A stretch of 64,000 nt of DNA, taken from positions 124,001-188,000 of the forward strand of contig NZ_JAKWJO010000009.1 of the NCBI RefSeq assembly GCF_022760995.1. The letters are read 5' to 3'. Shown here piece by piece: positions 16,998 through 26,382 of this stretch. The number at the start of each line of letters is the position of its first letter. The stretch's first letter is position 1. Below the pieces are notes generated by a model, which was not told where the DNA came from, ran no database searches, and worked only from the letters and a program-made list of their open reading frames with translations. Both the position numbers and the translations under genes were made by a program. Source of the DNA: Dyella sedimenti. Its GTDB lineage: Bacteria > Pseudomonadota > Gammaproteobacteria > Xanthomonadales > Rhodanobacteraceae.

Positions 16998-17624
16998 ATG
17001 GAACTGCTTGAACGACTGGTGACCCTGTTCGCCGAGAACGGCTACCTCGCGGTGTTCATCGCGTTGCTGCTGTGCGGCGGGGGCCTGCCCTTGCCCGAGG
17101 ACATCACCCTGGTCGCCGGCGGCGTGATCAGCGGCCTGGGCTACGGCAGCGTGCACGTCATGGTCGGCGTCGGCATGGCCGGCGTGCTGGTGGGCGATGC
17201 CGGCATGTTCCTGCTGGGCCACCACTACGGCGCGCGCATCCTGCAATGGCGGCTGGTGGCCCGCGTGCTCACGCCCGGGCGCTACGCCAAGGTGCAGGAG
17301 AAATTCGAGCACTACGGCAACCGCTTGATGTTCATCGCCCGCTTCCTGCCGGGCATGCGCACCGCGGTGTTCATCACCGCAGGCTCCACCCACCGCGTGT
17401 CGTTCCTGCGCTTCCTGCTGCTCGACGGCCTGGCCGCGCTGATCAGCGTGCCGATCTGGGTGTACCTGGGCTACCTGGGCGCCGACAACCACGAATGGCT
17501 GGCCATGTGGATCCATCGCGGGCAGAACGGCCTGTGGGTGGTCGGCGGGCTGGTCCTGGCGGTGACCCTGGCGCTGTGGTGGCGGCACAAGCGCCGGCTG
17601 GCCTGCGAGTCGGGCTCGCGCTGA
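16998..17624 (+). CDS. DedA-family membrane protein
   Basis: 208 residues, integral inner-membrane protein of the DedA/VTT (SNARE-associated) family. Members are thought to move phospholipids or undecaprenyl phosphate across the membrane and support envelope integrity. Visible are the N-terminal re-entrant region (GGGLPLPEDITLVAGG, with the conserved acidic residue), membrane segments, the signature FIARFLPGMRTAVFITAG and a final helix before a basic tail (WRHKRRLACESGSR). It lies alone downstream of dnaG and converges on the Na/Pi cotransporter gene. No clear Shine-Dalgarno precedes the ATG. Confidence 0.9.
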   Translation: MELLERLVTLFAENGYLAVFIALLLCGGGLPLPEDITLVAGGVISGLGYGSVHVMVGVGMAGVLVGDAGMFLLGHHYGARILQWRLVARVLTPGRYAKVQEKFEHYGNRLMFIARFLPGMRTAVFITAGSTHRVSFLRFLLLDGLAALISVPIWVYLGYLGADNHEWLAMWIHRGQNGLWVVGGLVLAVTLALWWRHKRRLACESGSR

Positions 17625-17646
17625 CGCCTTCCCCGCTCGAACCGCG

Positions 17647-19296
17647 TCAGCCCGCCGCCGGCTCGCGCACCAGCCGGTCCTGCAGCATCCCGGCCCGTTC
17701 CAATGGCAGGTAGGCCAAGGCCGCCAGATGCGAATGGACACGCTTGAGATCGCGCAGGATGCGCAGATAGACGTCCGCGCCGCCACCGCCGTCGCGGCGT
17801 TCGCGCAAGGCCTTGATGTGCCGCTCGGAGGCCTCGTTCTCCAGCCGCCACAGCGCCTCCTTGCGCGCCACCAGCTGCTGCGCCGCGCGCAGGTCGCCGC
17901 GCAGGAACACGGTGAGGCCCAGACGCAGGCTTTCCATCACCTGGGCATGCATGGCCGCCAGGTCCTGGATGTCCTCGGCGGAGAAGTCCTGCCCGGCCTG
18001 CGCCTTCTTGGCGGCGAACTCCATCAGGTTGTTGGCGGTGATGTCGCCGATGTGCTCGAGGTTGATCACGAAGGCCAGGATCTCCTGGCTGCGCTCGCCG
18101 TCCTCCTCGTTCAGCGCCTCGCCGCCGAGGTCGGCCAGGTATTCGCGGATGGCCATGCCCAGGCGGTCCAGCCACTGGTCGGTGCGGCCGATCGCGGTGG
18201 CGCGCGCACGGTCGTCCTTGCCGAACACCTCGACCAGGCCCTTGAGCATGCCCTCCACCATGTCGGCCATGCGCATGGACTCGCGCACCGCGTTGGCCAG
18301 GGCCACGTTGGCCGAATCCAACGCCCCTTCGTCCAGGTACTGCGGCACGCCGGGATCGTTCGGCGCGGGCGGCTCGGGCAACAGGCGCACCAGCAGGCGC
18401 GCCAGGCTCTGCACCGGCACGATGAAGGCCACGGCCAGCGCCAGGTTGAACGCGGTGTGGAAGTTCACCGCGATGCGCGCAGGGGAGGCCCCCAGCGGCG
18501 CCAGCCAGTGCGCGACCAGTGGAAGCAGCGGCAGGCAGACGACGCAGCCGGCCGCACGCACCAGCAGGTTGCCCATCGGCAGGCGCCGCGCCACCGGCGT
18601 ATGCGCCTCCATCAGCGCGGGGATGGTGCCGCCGAGGTTGGCGCCCAGCACCAGGGCCAGCGCGCCGGCCGCATCCACCACGCCGGCATTGGCCAGCGAC
18701 ACGATCAGCAGCACCACCGCCACGCTGGAATGGCAGGCCCAGGTCAGCAGCGCGGCCACCAGCATCGCCAGCACCGGCTCGCTGGCCAGGCTCTGCAGGA
18801 TCGCGCGCAGCACCTGGGCGTTCTCCACCGGCGCCATCGCGCCCACCAGCAGGTGCAGCGCCAGCAGCATCAGGCCCAGGCCGATCGACACGCGGCCGAT
18901 GTTCTCGAAGCTCACGTCGTCGGTGCGGCGATGGATCGCGAAACCGACCAGGACCAGCACCGGCGCCACGATGGCGATGTCGAACGACATCACCTGCACG
19001 ATCAGCGTGGTGCCCACGTTGGCGCCGAGCATCACCGCCAGCCCGGGCGCCAGGCCGAGGAAGCCGCTGGCGGCGAACGAAGTCGCCATCAGCCCGGTGG
19101 CCGTGCTGCTCTGCAGGAGCGCGGTGACGCACACGCCGAAGCCGAACGCGGCCGGGCGATGGGCCAGGTAGCGGCCCATCCAGCGGCGCAGCATGCTGCC
19201 GTAGCCACGCAGCACGCCGCTGGTGACCATGTGCGTGCCCCACAGCAGCAGGGCGACGTAGCCGGCGATGTCGAGCAGGGCGAAGGTGCCTTTCAT
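17647..19296 (-). CDS. Na+/phosphate cotransporter II family protein with PhoU-like tail
   Basis: 549 residues. The N-terminal ~310 residues carry two inverted Na/Pi-cotransporter repeats, each with the QSSTA-type motif (ALLQSSTATGLMATSF and WACHSSVAVVLLIVSLA) and GANVGTT / GANLGGT. The C-terminal ~200 residues form a PhoU-like helical bundle with INLEHIGDITANN. Such proteins import or balance phosphate at the inner membrane. Start MKGTFALLDIAGY is preceded by GAGGAG; the frame is open 13 codons further upstream. Likely monocistronic; it converges on the DedA gene. Confidence 0.9.
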   Translation of the reverse strand: MKGTFALLDIAGYVALLLWGTHMVTSGVLRGYGSMLRRWMGRYLAHRPAAFGFGVCVTALLQSSTATGLMATSFAASGFLGLAPGLAVMLGANVGTTLIVQVMSFDIAIVAPVLVLVGFAIHRRTDDVSFENIGRVSIGLGLMLLALHLLVGAMAPVENAQVLRAILQSLASEPVLAMLVAALLTWACHSSVAVVLLIVSLANAGVVDAAGALALVLGANLGGTIPALMEAHTPVARRLPMGNLLVRAAGCVVCLPLLPLVAHWLAPLGASPARIAVNFHTAFNLALAVAFIVPVQSLARLLVRLLPEPPAPNDPGVPQYLDEGALDSANVALANAVRESMRMADMVEGMLKGLVEVFGKDDRARATAIGRTDQWLDRLGMAIREYLADLGGEALNEEDGERSQEILAFVINLEHIGDITANNLMEFAAKKAQAGQDFSAEDIQDLAAMHAQVMESLRLGLTVFLRGDLRAAQQLVARKEALWRLENEASERHIKALRERRDGGGGADVYLRILRDLKRVHSHLAALAYLPLERAGMLQDRLVREPAAG

Positions 19297-19397
19297 GGCG
19301 CGGTCTCCTCGGGGCGGACGGAATGCACGCAGCATCCCCGTGCTCCCTTGCGGGAGGCGCTAAGACGGGATGCCCAGCGCGCCAGAGTACCCTCGCC

Positions 19398-19519
19398 GTC
19401 ATTCCGGCGCAGGCTGGAATCCAGGTGCGCTGAAGGTGGATCGTCGCGTCAAGGCCGGTCAGCTCTTCGACGGCAACCGAATCGTGCCGCTACTGGATTC
19501 CGGCCAGCGCCGGAATGAC
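19398..19519. repeat. Inverted repeat of the GTCATTCCGG...GGAATCCAG type
   Basis: Imperfect 27-base arms at 19398-19424 and 19493-19519 face each other (GTCATTCCGGCGCAGGCTGG versus its near complement). The sequence resembles widespread proteobacterial intergenic repeats. It fills the space between the mgtA stop and the Na/Pi gene start. Confidence 0.8.
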
Positions 19520-19568
19520 GAGCGTTGTGTGTGGCGCGGCGGACGTTACCAGCCGCCGCGCCCTCACC

Positions 19569-22238
19569 TCACAGCCAGCGCCCGTAGCGCCGGATATAGA
19601 TCAGCTTCATCAGCTGGGTCAGCACGCAGTAGGTCAGCACCGTCAGCGCCAGCCAGCCGAAGTACACGCCCGGCAGCGCCACCATGCCGATCTTCGCGCC
19701 CAGGCCGGTATAGGGCACCAGCAAGCCGACGATGATGATCGCCGTGGTGAGCGCCAGCACCGGCGCGGAGGCGATGCTCTGCACGAACGGGATGCGTCGC
19801 GTGCGGATCATGTGCACGATCAGCGTCTGCGTGAGCAGGCTCTCGATGAACCAGCCGGACTGGAAGAACGACTGGTGTTCCGGCGAGTTCGCGCCGAACA
19901 CGTACCACAGCAGCAGAAAGGTGGTGACGTCGAAGATCGAGCTGACCGGGCCGATCCACACCATGAAGCGGCCGATGTCGCTGGCGTCCCACTTGCGCGG
20001 CTTGCGCAGGTAGGCATCGTCCATGCGGTCGAACGGAATGGACAACTGCGAGATGTCGTAGAGCAGGTTCAGCACCAGGATCTGCAGCGGCAGCATCGGC
20101 AGGAACGGCAGGAACGCGCTGGCGATCAGCACCGAGAACATGTTGCCGAAGTTGGAGCTGGCGGTCATCTTGATGTACTTGATGATGTTGCCGAAGGTGA
20201 TGCGACCCTCGATCACGCCCTCTTCCAGCACCATCAGGTTCTTTTCCAGCAGAATGATGTCGGCCGACTCCTTGGCGATGTCGGTGGCGGTGTCCACCGA
20301 GATGCCCACGTCCGCCTCGCGCAGCGCCGGCGCATCGTTGATGCCGTCGCCCAGGAAGCCCACCGTGTGACCCTGGCGCTGCAGCGCCTTCACCACGCGC
20401 GCCTTCTGCAGCGGCGACATCTTGGCGAACACCGTGGTGCGCTTGACCAGCGCGTCCAGCTCGTCGTCGTCCAGCGGCTCGATATGCTTGCCCTGCGCGG
20501 AATGCTCCACGTCCAGGCCCACCTCGCGGCAGATCTTGCGCGTCACCGCCTCGTTGTCGCCGGTGATGACCTTCACCTCGACGCCATGGTGGTGCAGCGC
20601 GGCGATGGCGGTGGCGGCCGTATCCTTCGGCGGATCGAGGAAGGCCAGGCAGCCGATCGCCACCAGGTTGGCCTCGTCCGCCACGCCGTAGGCGCGCTCC
20701 GCCGGCGGCTGGCGCTTGATCGCCACCACCAGCACGCGCAGGCCGTCCTCGTTGAGGCGGCGCGTCATCGCCTTGATGTCCGCGCGCATCTCGTCGGTCA
20801 TCGGCAGTATTTCGTCGCCTGCCTTGGCGTAGGCGCAGATCGACAGCATCTCCTCGACCGCGCCCTTGCACACCAGCAGCTCGTGGCCGTCGCCGTTGCC
20901 CAGTACCACCGACATGCGGCGGCGCTGGAAGTCGAACGGGATCTCGTCGACGATGCGGTAGTGCTGCGCGACTTCTTCCAGGTCGCGATGGGTCAGCACC
21001 GCCTTGTCCATCAGGTTCTTCAGGCCGGTCTGGAAGCGGCTGTTGAGATAGCCGTATTCCAGCGCCTCGTCCGATTCCTCGCCGTACAGGTCGAGGTGGC
21101 GCTCCAGCACGATCTTGTCCAGCGTCAGCGTGCCGGTCTTGTCGGTGCACAGCACGTCCATCGCGCCGAAGTTCTGGATCGCGTTGAGACGCTTGACCAC
21201 CACCTTGCGCTTGGACATCGCCAGCGCGCCCTTGGCCAGGTTCGCCGTCACGATCAGCGGCAGCATCTCCGGGGTCAGGCCCACCGCCACCGACAGCGCG
21301 AACAGGAACGCCTGCAGCCAGTCATGCTTGTCCAAGCCGTTGATGACGAAGACGATCGGCACCATCACCGCCATGAAGCGGATCAGCAGCCAGCTGACGC
21401 TGTTGACGCCCCGGTCGAAACTGGTCTGCACGCGCTGGCCGACGATGGTGTGCGCCAGCGAGCCGAGGTAGGTGCGCGCGCCGGTGGCCACCACCACGGC
21501 GGTGGCGCTGCCGCTCACCACGTTGGTGCCCATGTAGCAGACGGTGGGCAGGTCCAGCGGGTTGTCGCCGTGCTGGCCGTTGTCCAGCTCGTCCTCGCGA
21601 TGGCTGTGCGCGGGTGCCGACTTCTCCACCGGCAGCGACTCGCCGGTCAGGATGGCCTGGCTGATGAACAGGTCCTTGGCCGAGACCAGGCGCAGGTCGG
21701 CGGGCACCATGTCGCCTGCGGCGAGGTGCACGATGTCGCCGGCCACCAGTTCGCCCACCGGCACCTCGATGCGCTCGCTATGGCCGTCGGAAGCACGGCG
21801 CGTCACCGTAGCGGTGTTGCGCACCATCGCCTTGAGATTCTCGGCCGCCTTGGACGAACGGTATTCCTGCGTGAAGCTCAGCACCACGCTGATGCCCACC
21901 ATCGCCGCGATGATGATCGGCCCGGTGAGATCGCTGGCATCGGTGGCCAGCTGTACCGCCGCCAGCACCAGCAGCACCACGATGAACGGATTCTTGAATG
22001 CGCGCAGCAACTGCAGCGACCAGTGCGGCGGCTTCTCGTGCGACACCTCGTTGGCGCCGTCGCGGTCCAGCCGCTCGGCGATCTGTTCTTCGTCGAGGCC
22101 GGCGGCGCTGGTGTCCAGCGCGGCGTACAGCGCCTCGTTGTGGCGGAACGCTTCCTGCGCGACGGCCACGCGCACGGGGGCCGTGGCAGCCTTGCCGGCC
22201 GCCTTGCCGGTGACGGTCTGGGTGGAGTGCTTGAGCAT
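19569..22238 (-). CDS. mgtA: Mg2+-importing P-type ATPase MgtA
   Basis: About 889 residues, inner-membrane P3B-type ATPase bringing Mg2+ into the cell. Domains in order: N-terminal cytoplasmic region, actuator domain with LTGESLPVEKS, TM4 signature GLTPEMLPLIVTANLAKGA, phosphorylation motif CTDKTGTLT, nucleotide domain, hinge GDGINDAPALREADVGISV, and C-terminal membrane helices. I prefer MLKHSTQTV (GGAAGCGAG upstream) over an ATG nine codons earlier that has no ribosome-binding site. A 74-codon gene on the same strand lies 169 bases upstream. No mgtC or regulator adjoins it. Confidence 0.95.
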   Translation of the reverse strand: MLKHSTQTVTGKAAGKAATAPVRVAVAQEAFRHNEALYAALDTSAAGLDEEQIAERLDRDGANEVSHEKPPHWSLQLLRAFKNPFIVVLLVLAAVQLATDASDLTGPIIIAAMVGISVVLSFTQEYRSSKAAENLKAMVRNTATVTRRASDGHSERIEVPVGELVAGDIVHLAAGDMVPADLRLVSAKDLFISQAILTGESLPVEKSAPAHSHREDELDNGQHGDNPLDLPTVCYMGTNVVSGSATAVVVATGARTYLGSLAHTIVGQRVQTSFDRGVNSVSWLLIRFMAVMVPIVFVINGLDKHDWLQAFLFALSVAVGLTPEMLPLIVTANLAKGALAMSKRKVVVKRLNAIQNFGAMDVLCTDKTGTLTLDKIVLERHLDLYGEESDEALEYGYLNSRFQTGLKNLMDKAVLTHRDLEEVAQHYRIVDEIPFDFQRRRMSVVLGNGDGHELLVCKGAVEEMLSICAYAKAGDEILPMTDEMRADIKAMTRRLNEDGLRVLVVAIKRQPPAERAYGVADEANLVAIGCLAFLDPPKDTAATAIAALHHHGVEVKVITGDNEAVTRKICREVGLDVEHSAQGKHIEPLDDDELDALVKRTTVFAKMSPLQKARVVKALQRQGHTVGFLGDGINDAPALREADVGISVDTATDIAKESADIILLEKNLMVLEEGVIEGRITFGNIIKYIKMTASSNFGNMFSVLIASAFLPFLPMLPLQILVLNLLYDISQLSIPFDRMDDAYLRKPRKWDASDIGRFMVWIGPVSSIFDVTTFLLLWYVFGANSPEHQSFFQSGWFIESLLTQTLIVHMIRTRRIPFVQSIASAPVLALTTAIIIVGLLVPYTGLGAKIGMVALPGVYFGWLALTVLTYCVLTQLMKLIYIRRYGRWL

Positions 22239-22407
22239 GACTCGCTTCCGTGAAATCGGTGACATCTGGGCCGGACCAGCGAGCCGGCGGGATCATCCCG
22301 CGCGTGACGCCAGGACCTGCGCTACGGACTTCGTCGCAGCCGCGTCCCCGGGACTGGCGGAGGCCAGCCTTTGCGAGGAAGCGGCTCGGGGCGCGACGAG
22401 GCCTTCA

Positions 22408-22632
22408 TCAGTGACTGGATACCAGCTGCAGATGACGATGAGCTTGCGAAGCGGCCTGTTCGTGCCAGCGGGCGACCGGACGGCCGCGCGAGGCATCGGC
22501 ATTCCAGCGCATGTCGAGCGCGGCCTGAGCCTGGACCTCGTCCAGGGGAGCGGGAACGGTGATCGTCCAGGAACGGCGGGTATCCGCGCGGCGACCCGGA
22601 CGCAGACGGAAGAAATCGCGAAGGAGCTTCAT
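22408..22632 (-). CDS. Unrecognised 74-residue protein upstream of mgtA
   Basis: Starts MKLLRDFFRLRPGRRADTRR and ends LQLVSSH. AACGAGGAGAAAGG lies seven to eight bases before the ATG, an excellent ribosome-binding site. Codon choice (many CGC/CGT, CTG, GCC) looks like genuine coding sequence. It is basic, with no membrane helix or signal peptide and no family I know. Position, 169 bases before mgtA on the same strand, allows two readings: a small independent protein, or a leader ORF whose translation affects mgtA, as the different mgtL peptide does in Salmonella. The sequence does not decide between them. Confidence 0.55.
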   Translation of the reverse strand: MKLLRDFFRLRPGRRADTRRSWTITVPAPLDEVQAQAALDMRWNADASRGRPVARWHEQAASQAHRHLQLVSSH

Positions 22633-23085
22633 GGCCCTTTCTCCTCGTTAACGGCGCCGACGGCGCCGTCAGAGGCGGGCCGGACTTCCCTAGTCGAGGA
22701 AAGCGCCAGCCGACCGCAGGCGGTCGCCGCAGCAGTTCAGCTTGTTATGCAATGCCGGCACCCGATGCTCGCGGATGTCGACGTTGCGACTAGGGTAAAC
22801 GTCCATATGCCTTGGGTTGGTAGGACAGGAAGCCACCGGGCGCGACGCGCCGGGCGGCGCGCGCATTGTCTTGCTGCGATGCGCAAGTGTCAACCCCGTG
22901 ACAGCGACCGGCGGGCCCAAAGCCGTCGCACGCTTCAGGAAACGCCAGGCCCGCGAGGGCCACGCACGGGCGTGCGATCACGGTCCGTCGACATAGGTCC
23001 ACCTCGCCCCCCACGGCAAAAGCGCGCATCATGGAGGGTATTTCCCATCGCATCCCGGCCAGCACCTGCCGCGCCAAGGAACCTC
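22633..23085. other. Intergenic region between the mgtA leader ORF and the M17 peptidase gene
   Basis: About 450 bases between divergent transcription units. An 8-bp hairpin with a 3-base loop (22651-22658 with 22662-22669, ACGGCGCC) lies just upstream of the 74-codon gene. A 76-codon antisense frame here has no ribosome-binding site or recognisable product, and I leave it out. Promoters for both directions should be here, but none stands out. Confidence 0.5.
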
Positions 23086-24465
23086 ATGTCCGCCTTGATC
23101 GAACGCAAGACCGGCGATCGCCACAGCATCGCCATCGAGACCACCGACGCCGCCCACTACACTGCCACCAAACGCCGCCTCACCGCCGCCCAGCGACGTT
23201 GGCTGGGCGACAGCGGCTTCGAGGCCGCGCCCGGCACCTTCGCCCTGCTCGCCGACGAGGGCGGCAAGCTGGTGCGCGTGCTGGCCGGCGTCGATGCGGG
23301 CGATGCGCTGGGTGCGCTGGGCGCCCTGCCCCGCACGCTGCCCGAGGCCACCTACCACCTGGCCGACGAAGGCGTGCTCAGGGACGTCCGGCAGGCCGCG
23401 CTCGGCTGGGCCCTGGGCGCCTACGAGTTCACCCGCTACCGCAAGCCGCGCCGCGCGCCGGCCCGGCTGGCCATCGCCGCCGCCGATCTCGCCGAGCTGG
23501 CGCCGCTGGTGGAAGCCACCACGCTGGTGCGCGACCTGGTCAACACACCGACCGAGGACATGGGCCCGAAGCAACTGGCCGAGGCGGTCAAGCAGTTGGG
23601 CAAGGCGCACAAGGCCAAGGTGCGCGAATGGGTGGGCGACGAACTGCTGGAAGCGAACTTCCCCACCATCCACGCGGTGGGACGCGGCAGCCATCGCGCC
23701 CCGCGCCTGGTCGAGCTGACCTGGGGCAAGGCCGGCGATCCCAAGCTCTCCTTGATCGGCAAGGGGGTGTGCTTCGACACCGGCGGCCTCGATCTCAAGC
23801 CCGCCGACGGCATGCGCTGGATGAAGAAGGACATGGGCGGCGCCGCGCACGCGATCGCGCTGGCCGGCCTGGTCATGCAGGCCAGGCTGCCGGTGCGCCT
23901 GCAGCTGCTGATTCCCGCCGTGGAGAACGCCGTATCCGGCGCCGCCATGCGCCCGGGCGAGGTGATCGTCACCCGCGCCGGCCTCAGCGTGGAGGTGGAC
24001 AACACCGACGCCGAAGGCCGCCTGGTGCTGTGCGACGCGCTGGCCTACGCCAGCGAGCAGCAGCCCGAACTGATCGTCGACTTCGCCACCCTCACCGGCG
24101 CGGCGCGCATCGCGCTGGGCCCGGACCTGCCGGCCCTGTTCGCCAACCGCGACGACATCGCCGAGCAGGTACTGACCGCGGGCCGCGCGGCGAGCGATTC
24201 ACTGTGGCGGCTGCCGCTGTGGCGCCCCTACCGCAAGATGCTCGAATCCTACCTGGCCGACCTTGCCAACTCCGGCACCTCGCGCCACGCCGGCGCGATC
24301 ACCGCCGCGCTGTACCTGGAACGCTTCGTACCGGAAGCCACGCCGTGGATGCACCTGGATACCTATGCATGGAACGACGCGGATCGTCCGGGACGGCCGC
24401 GGGGCGGAGAGGCGCTGGGGTTGAGGGCGTTCTTTGCGTTCTTGAGGGGGCGCTACAAGCGCTGA
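23086..24465 (+). CDS. Leucyl aminopeptidase family (M17) metallopeptidase
   Basis: 459 residues. M17 enzymes remove N-terminal residues from peptides using two metal ions, usually as cytosolic hexamers. Catalytic-domain motifs are SLIGKGVCFDTGGLDLKP (catalytic Lys), WMKKDMGGAA, the family signature NTDAEGRLVL (metal-binding Asp/Glu and catalytic Arg) and DFATLTGAARIALG. The N-terminal domain is short, as in the PepB/Pad-like branch rather than classical PepA, so I give no symbol. AAGGA precedes MSALIERK. An M1 aminopeptidase follows about 90 bases later on the same strand, possibly forming a peptide-degradation pair. Confidence 0.93.
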   Translation: MSALIERKTGDRHSIAIETTDAAHYTATKRRLTAAQRRWLGDSGFEAAPGTFALLADEGGKLVRVLAGVDAGDALGALGALPRTLPEATYHLADEGVLRDVRQAALGWALGAYEFTRYRKPRRAPARLAIAAADLAELAPLVEATTLVRDLVNTPTEDMGPKQLAEAVKQLGKAHKAKVREWVGDELLEANFPTIHAVGRGSHRAPRLVELTWGKAGDPKLSLIGKGVCFDTGGLDLKPADGMRWMKKDMGGAAHAIALAGLVMQARLPVRLQLLIPAVENAVSGAAMRPGEVIVTRAGLSVEVDNTDAEGRLVLCDALAYASEQQPELIVDFATLTGAARIALGPDLPALFANRDDIAEQVLTAGRAASDSLWRLPLWRPYRKMLESYLADLANSGTSRHAGAITAALYLERFVPEATPWMHLDTYAWNDADRPGRPRGGEALGLRAFFAFLRGRYKR

Positions 24466-24558
24466 TGGGTCTTGGATTGCCGCCCGCCGATAGCCCCGCT
24501 ATCCACCACGACAACAAGACCCCATCCTGCCCACGCGCAAAAAAAACCAAAACCACTC

Positions 24559-26274
24559 ATGACGGTACCCCGCCTGCTCACCCTCGCCCTGTGCGCCGCG
24601 CTCGCCTCTCTCGCCCACGCCCAGGCCACCCAGCCCCCGCTCAGCGAGCAGACCCTGCGCTCGGGCGGCCCAATGCCGGTGGAGCAGCAGCGCGTGCGCT
24701 TCGAGCATGCCGAGCTGCACTTCAGCGTGGATCCGGCGCAGCAGACCCTGGATGCCACGGCGAAGCTCGCCTTCAGCGCCCGTGAGGCCACGGACGCGCT
24801 GCTGCTGGACCTGGACCCCAACCTCGCCATCCATCGCCTCAGCGTCAACGGCAAGACACTGGATGCGGGCCAGTGGAGCAATCCGGACGGACGCCTGCGC
24901 ATCCAGTTGCCCAGGCCGCTGGCCAAGGATGGCAAGGCCACGGTGGAAATCCATTACGGCGGCAAGCCGCACGTGGCGAAGAAGGCGCCCTGGGATGGCG
25001 GCTTCGTGTGGAGCCACACCGAGGACGGCCAGCCCTGGATTGCCACGGCGGTGGAAGGCGAGGGCTGCGACCTGTTCTGGCCGTGCATCGATCATCCGCA
25101 GGGCAAGCCCGCCCTGGTCGATACCTATGTCACCGTACCCAAGTCGCTGGCCGCGCCGGGCAACGGCGTGCTGGTGGACATCAGGGAGCATGGCGCCACC
25201 CATACCTACCATTGGCGCGCCAGGCATCCCACTACCTATGCCGTCTCGATCAATGTCGGCCCGTTCGAGGTGCTCAAGGGCGATTACCACAGCCGCTACG
25301 GCAACACGATCCCGATGCAGATGTGGTACCTGCGCGGCCACGAGGCGCAGGCCAGGCGGCTGTTCGGCGAGTTCCCGCGCATGCTCGACTTCTTCGAGCA
25401 GGAGATCGGACCCTACCCGTTCGGCGACGAGAAGATGGGCGTGGTGGAGACGCCGCACCTGGGCATGGAGCACCAGACCATCAACGCCTACGGCAACGGC
25501 TACCCGCGCAGCGAGTACGGCTTCGACTGGCTGCTGCAGCACGAGTTCTCGCACGAGTGGTTCGGCAACCAGGTGACCAATGCCGACTGGGACGACATGT
25601 GGCTGCACGAAGGCTTCGGCACCTACATGCAGCCGCTGTACGGTCAGTACCTGTACGGCGACATGCCGTACTTCGCCATGCTGCAGAACGAGCGCGGCAT
25701 GGTGCGCAACGCCTACCCCATCGTGGCCGGGCGCAGCCAGTTCGAGCACGAGGTGTACGACGCCGGCCACGGTCCCGCCAACGATATCTACTACAAGGGC
25801 TCGCTGATGCTGCATACGCTGCGGCAGCTGATCGGCGACCGGGCGTTCTTCGAGAGCATCCGCCGGCTCGTGTATGGACGTCCGGATCCCGAGCCCGGCA
25901 ACTTCGCGCCGCACTACGCTACCACCGGCGACTACATCGCCATCGTGGACCAGGTGACCGGGCGCGACCTGGGCTGGTTTTTCGACGTCTACCTGCGCGA
26001 GGCCGCCCTGCCATCGCTGGAAACGCGCCAGGACGGCAACATCTTGCATGTGCACTGGAAGGTGCCGCACGACAAACCGTTCCCGATGCCGGTGGAAGTG
26101 CAAGTCGGCGATCGGTTGGTCACCCTGCCGATGGCCGGCGGCGACGGCAGCGTGGAAGCGCCGGCCGGCACGCTGGTGATCCTGGACCCGCGCAGCAAAC
26201 TGCTGCGCGACCAGCCGCACGTCGCCGAATACCAGCAGTGGCGCAAGGAACAAGCGGAGAAGAAGCCGAAATAG
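24559..26274 (+). CDS. Secreted M1-family metallo-aminopeptidase
   Basis: 571 residues with a Sec signal peptide (RLLTLALCAALASLAHAQA, cleavage after AHA). The M1 β-saddle domain precedes a gluzincin catalytic domain with zinc site HEFSHEWFGNQV and the downstream Glu in WLHEGFGTYM. The exopeptidase motif usually GAMEN appears as GMEHQ, a divergent form seen in some members. Probably periplasmic, trimming peptides. The ATG has no visible Shine-Dalgarno and follows an A-rich stretch (eight consecutive As at 24539-24546). It lies just downstream of the M17 peptidase; a REP-like hairpin follows. Confidence 0.92.
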   Translation: MTVPRLLTLALCAALASLAHAQATQPPLSEQTLRSGGPMPVEQQRVRFEHAELHFSVDPAQQTLDATAKLAFSAREATDALLLDLDPNLAIHRLSVNGKTLDAGQWSNPDGRLRIQLPRPLAKDGKATVEIHYGGKPHVAKKAPWDGGFVWSHTEDGQPWIATAVEGEGCDLFWPCIDHPQGKPALVDTYVTVPKSLAAPGNGVLVDIREHGATHTYHWRARHPTTYAVSINVGPFEVLKGDYHSRYGNTIPMQMWYLRGHEAQARRLFGEFPRMLDFFEQEIGPYPFGDEKMGVVETPHLGMEHQTINAYGNGYPRSEYGFDWLLQHEFSHEWFGNQVTNADWDDMWLHEGFGTYMQPLYGQYLYGDMPYFAMLQNERGMVRNAYPIVAGRSQFEHEVYDAGHGPANDIYYKGSLMLHTLRQLIGDRAFFESIRRLVYGRPDPEPGNFAPHYATTGDYIAIVDQVTGRDLGWFFDVYLREAALPSLETRQDGNILHVHWKVPHDKPFPMPVEVQVGDRLVTLPMAGGDGSVEAPAGTLVILDPRSKLLRDQPHVAEYQQWRKEQAEKKPK

Positions 26275-26286
26275 CCGCCGGCTTTT

Positions 26287-26364
26287 TGTGGGAGCGCACC
26301 CTGTGCGCGACAGGCCTGCGCAGCGAAACCGGCAATGCCGTCGCGCACAGGGTGCGCTCCCACA
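26287..26364. repeat. REP/BIME-like inverted repeat, copy 3
   Basis: Arms begin TGTGGGAGCGCACCCTGTGC at 26287 and end with the complement at 26364. It lies between the convergent stops of the M1 peptidase and the GH50-like gene, 12 and 18 bases from them, so it could serve both transcripts. Confidence 0.9.
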
Positions 26365-26382
26365 GGAGAAACGAAACGGGCT

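Noticed and set aside
19515..22253. 912-codon plus-strand frame opposite mgtA
   Set aside because: Mirror of mgtA codon bias; composition dominated by His, Arg, Gln and Ala without any family motif.
22690..22920. 76-codon minus-strand frame upstream of the 74-codon mgtA-linked gene
   Set aside because: No ribosome-binding site, mixed composition, no recognisable feature.
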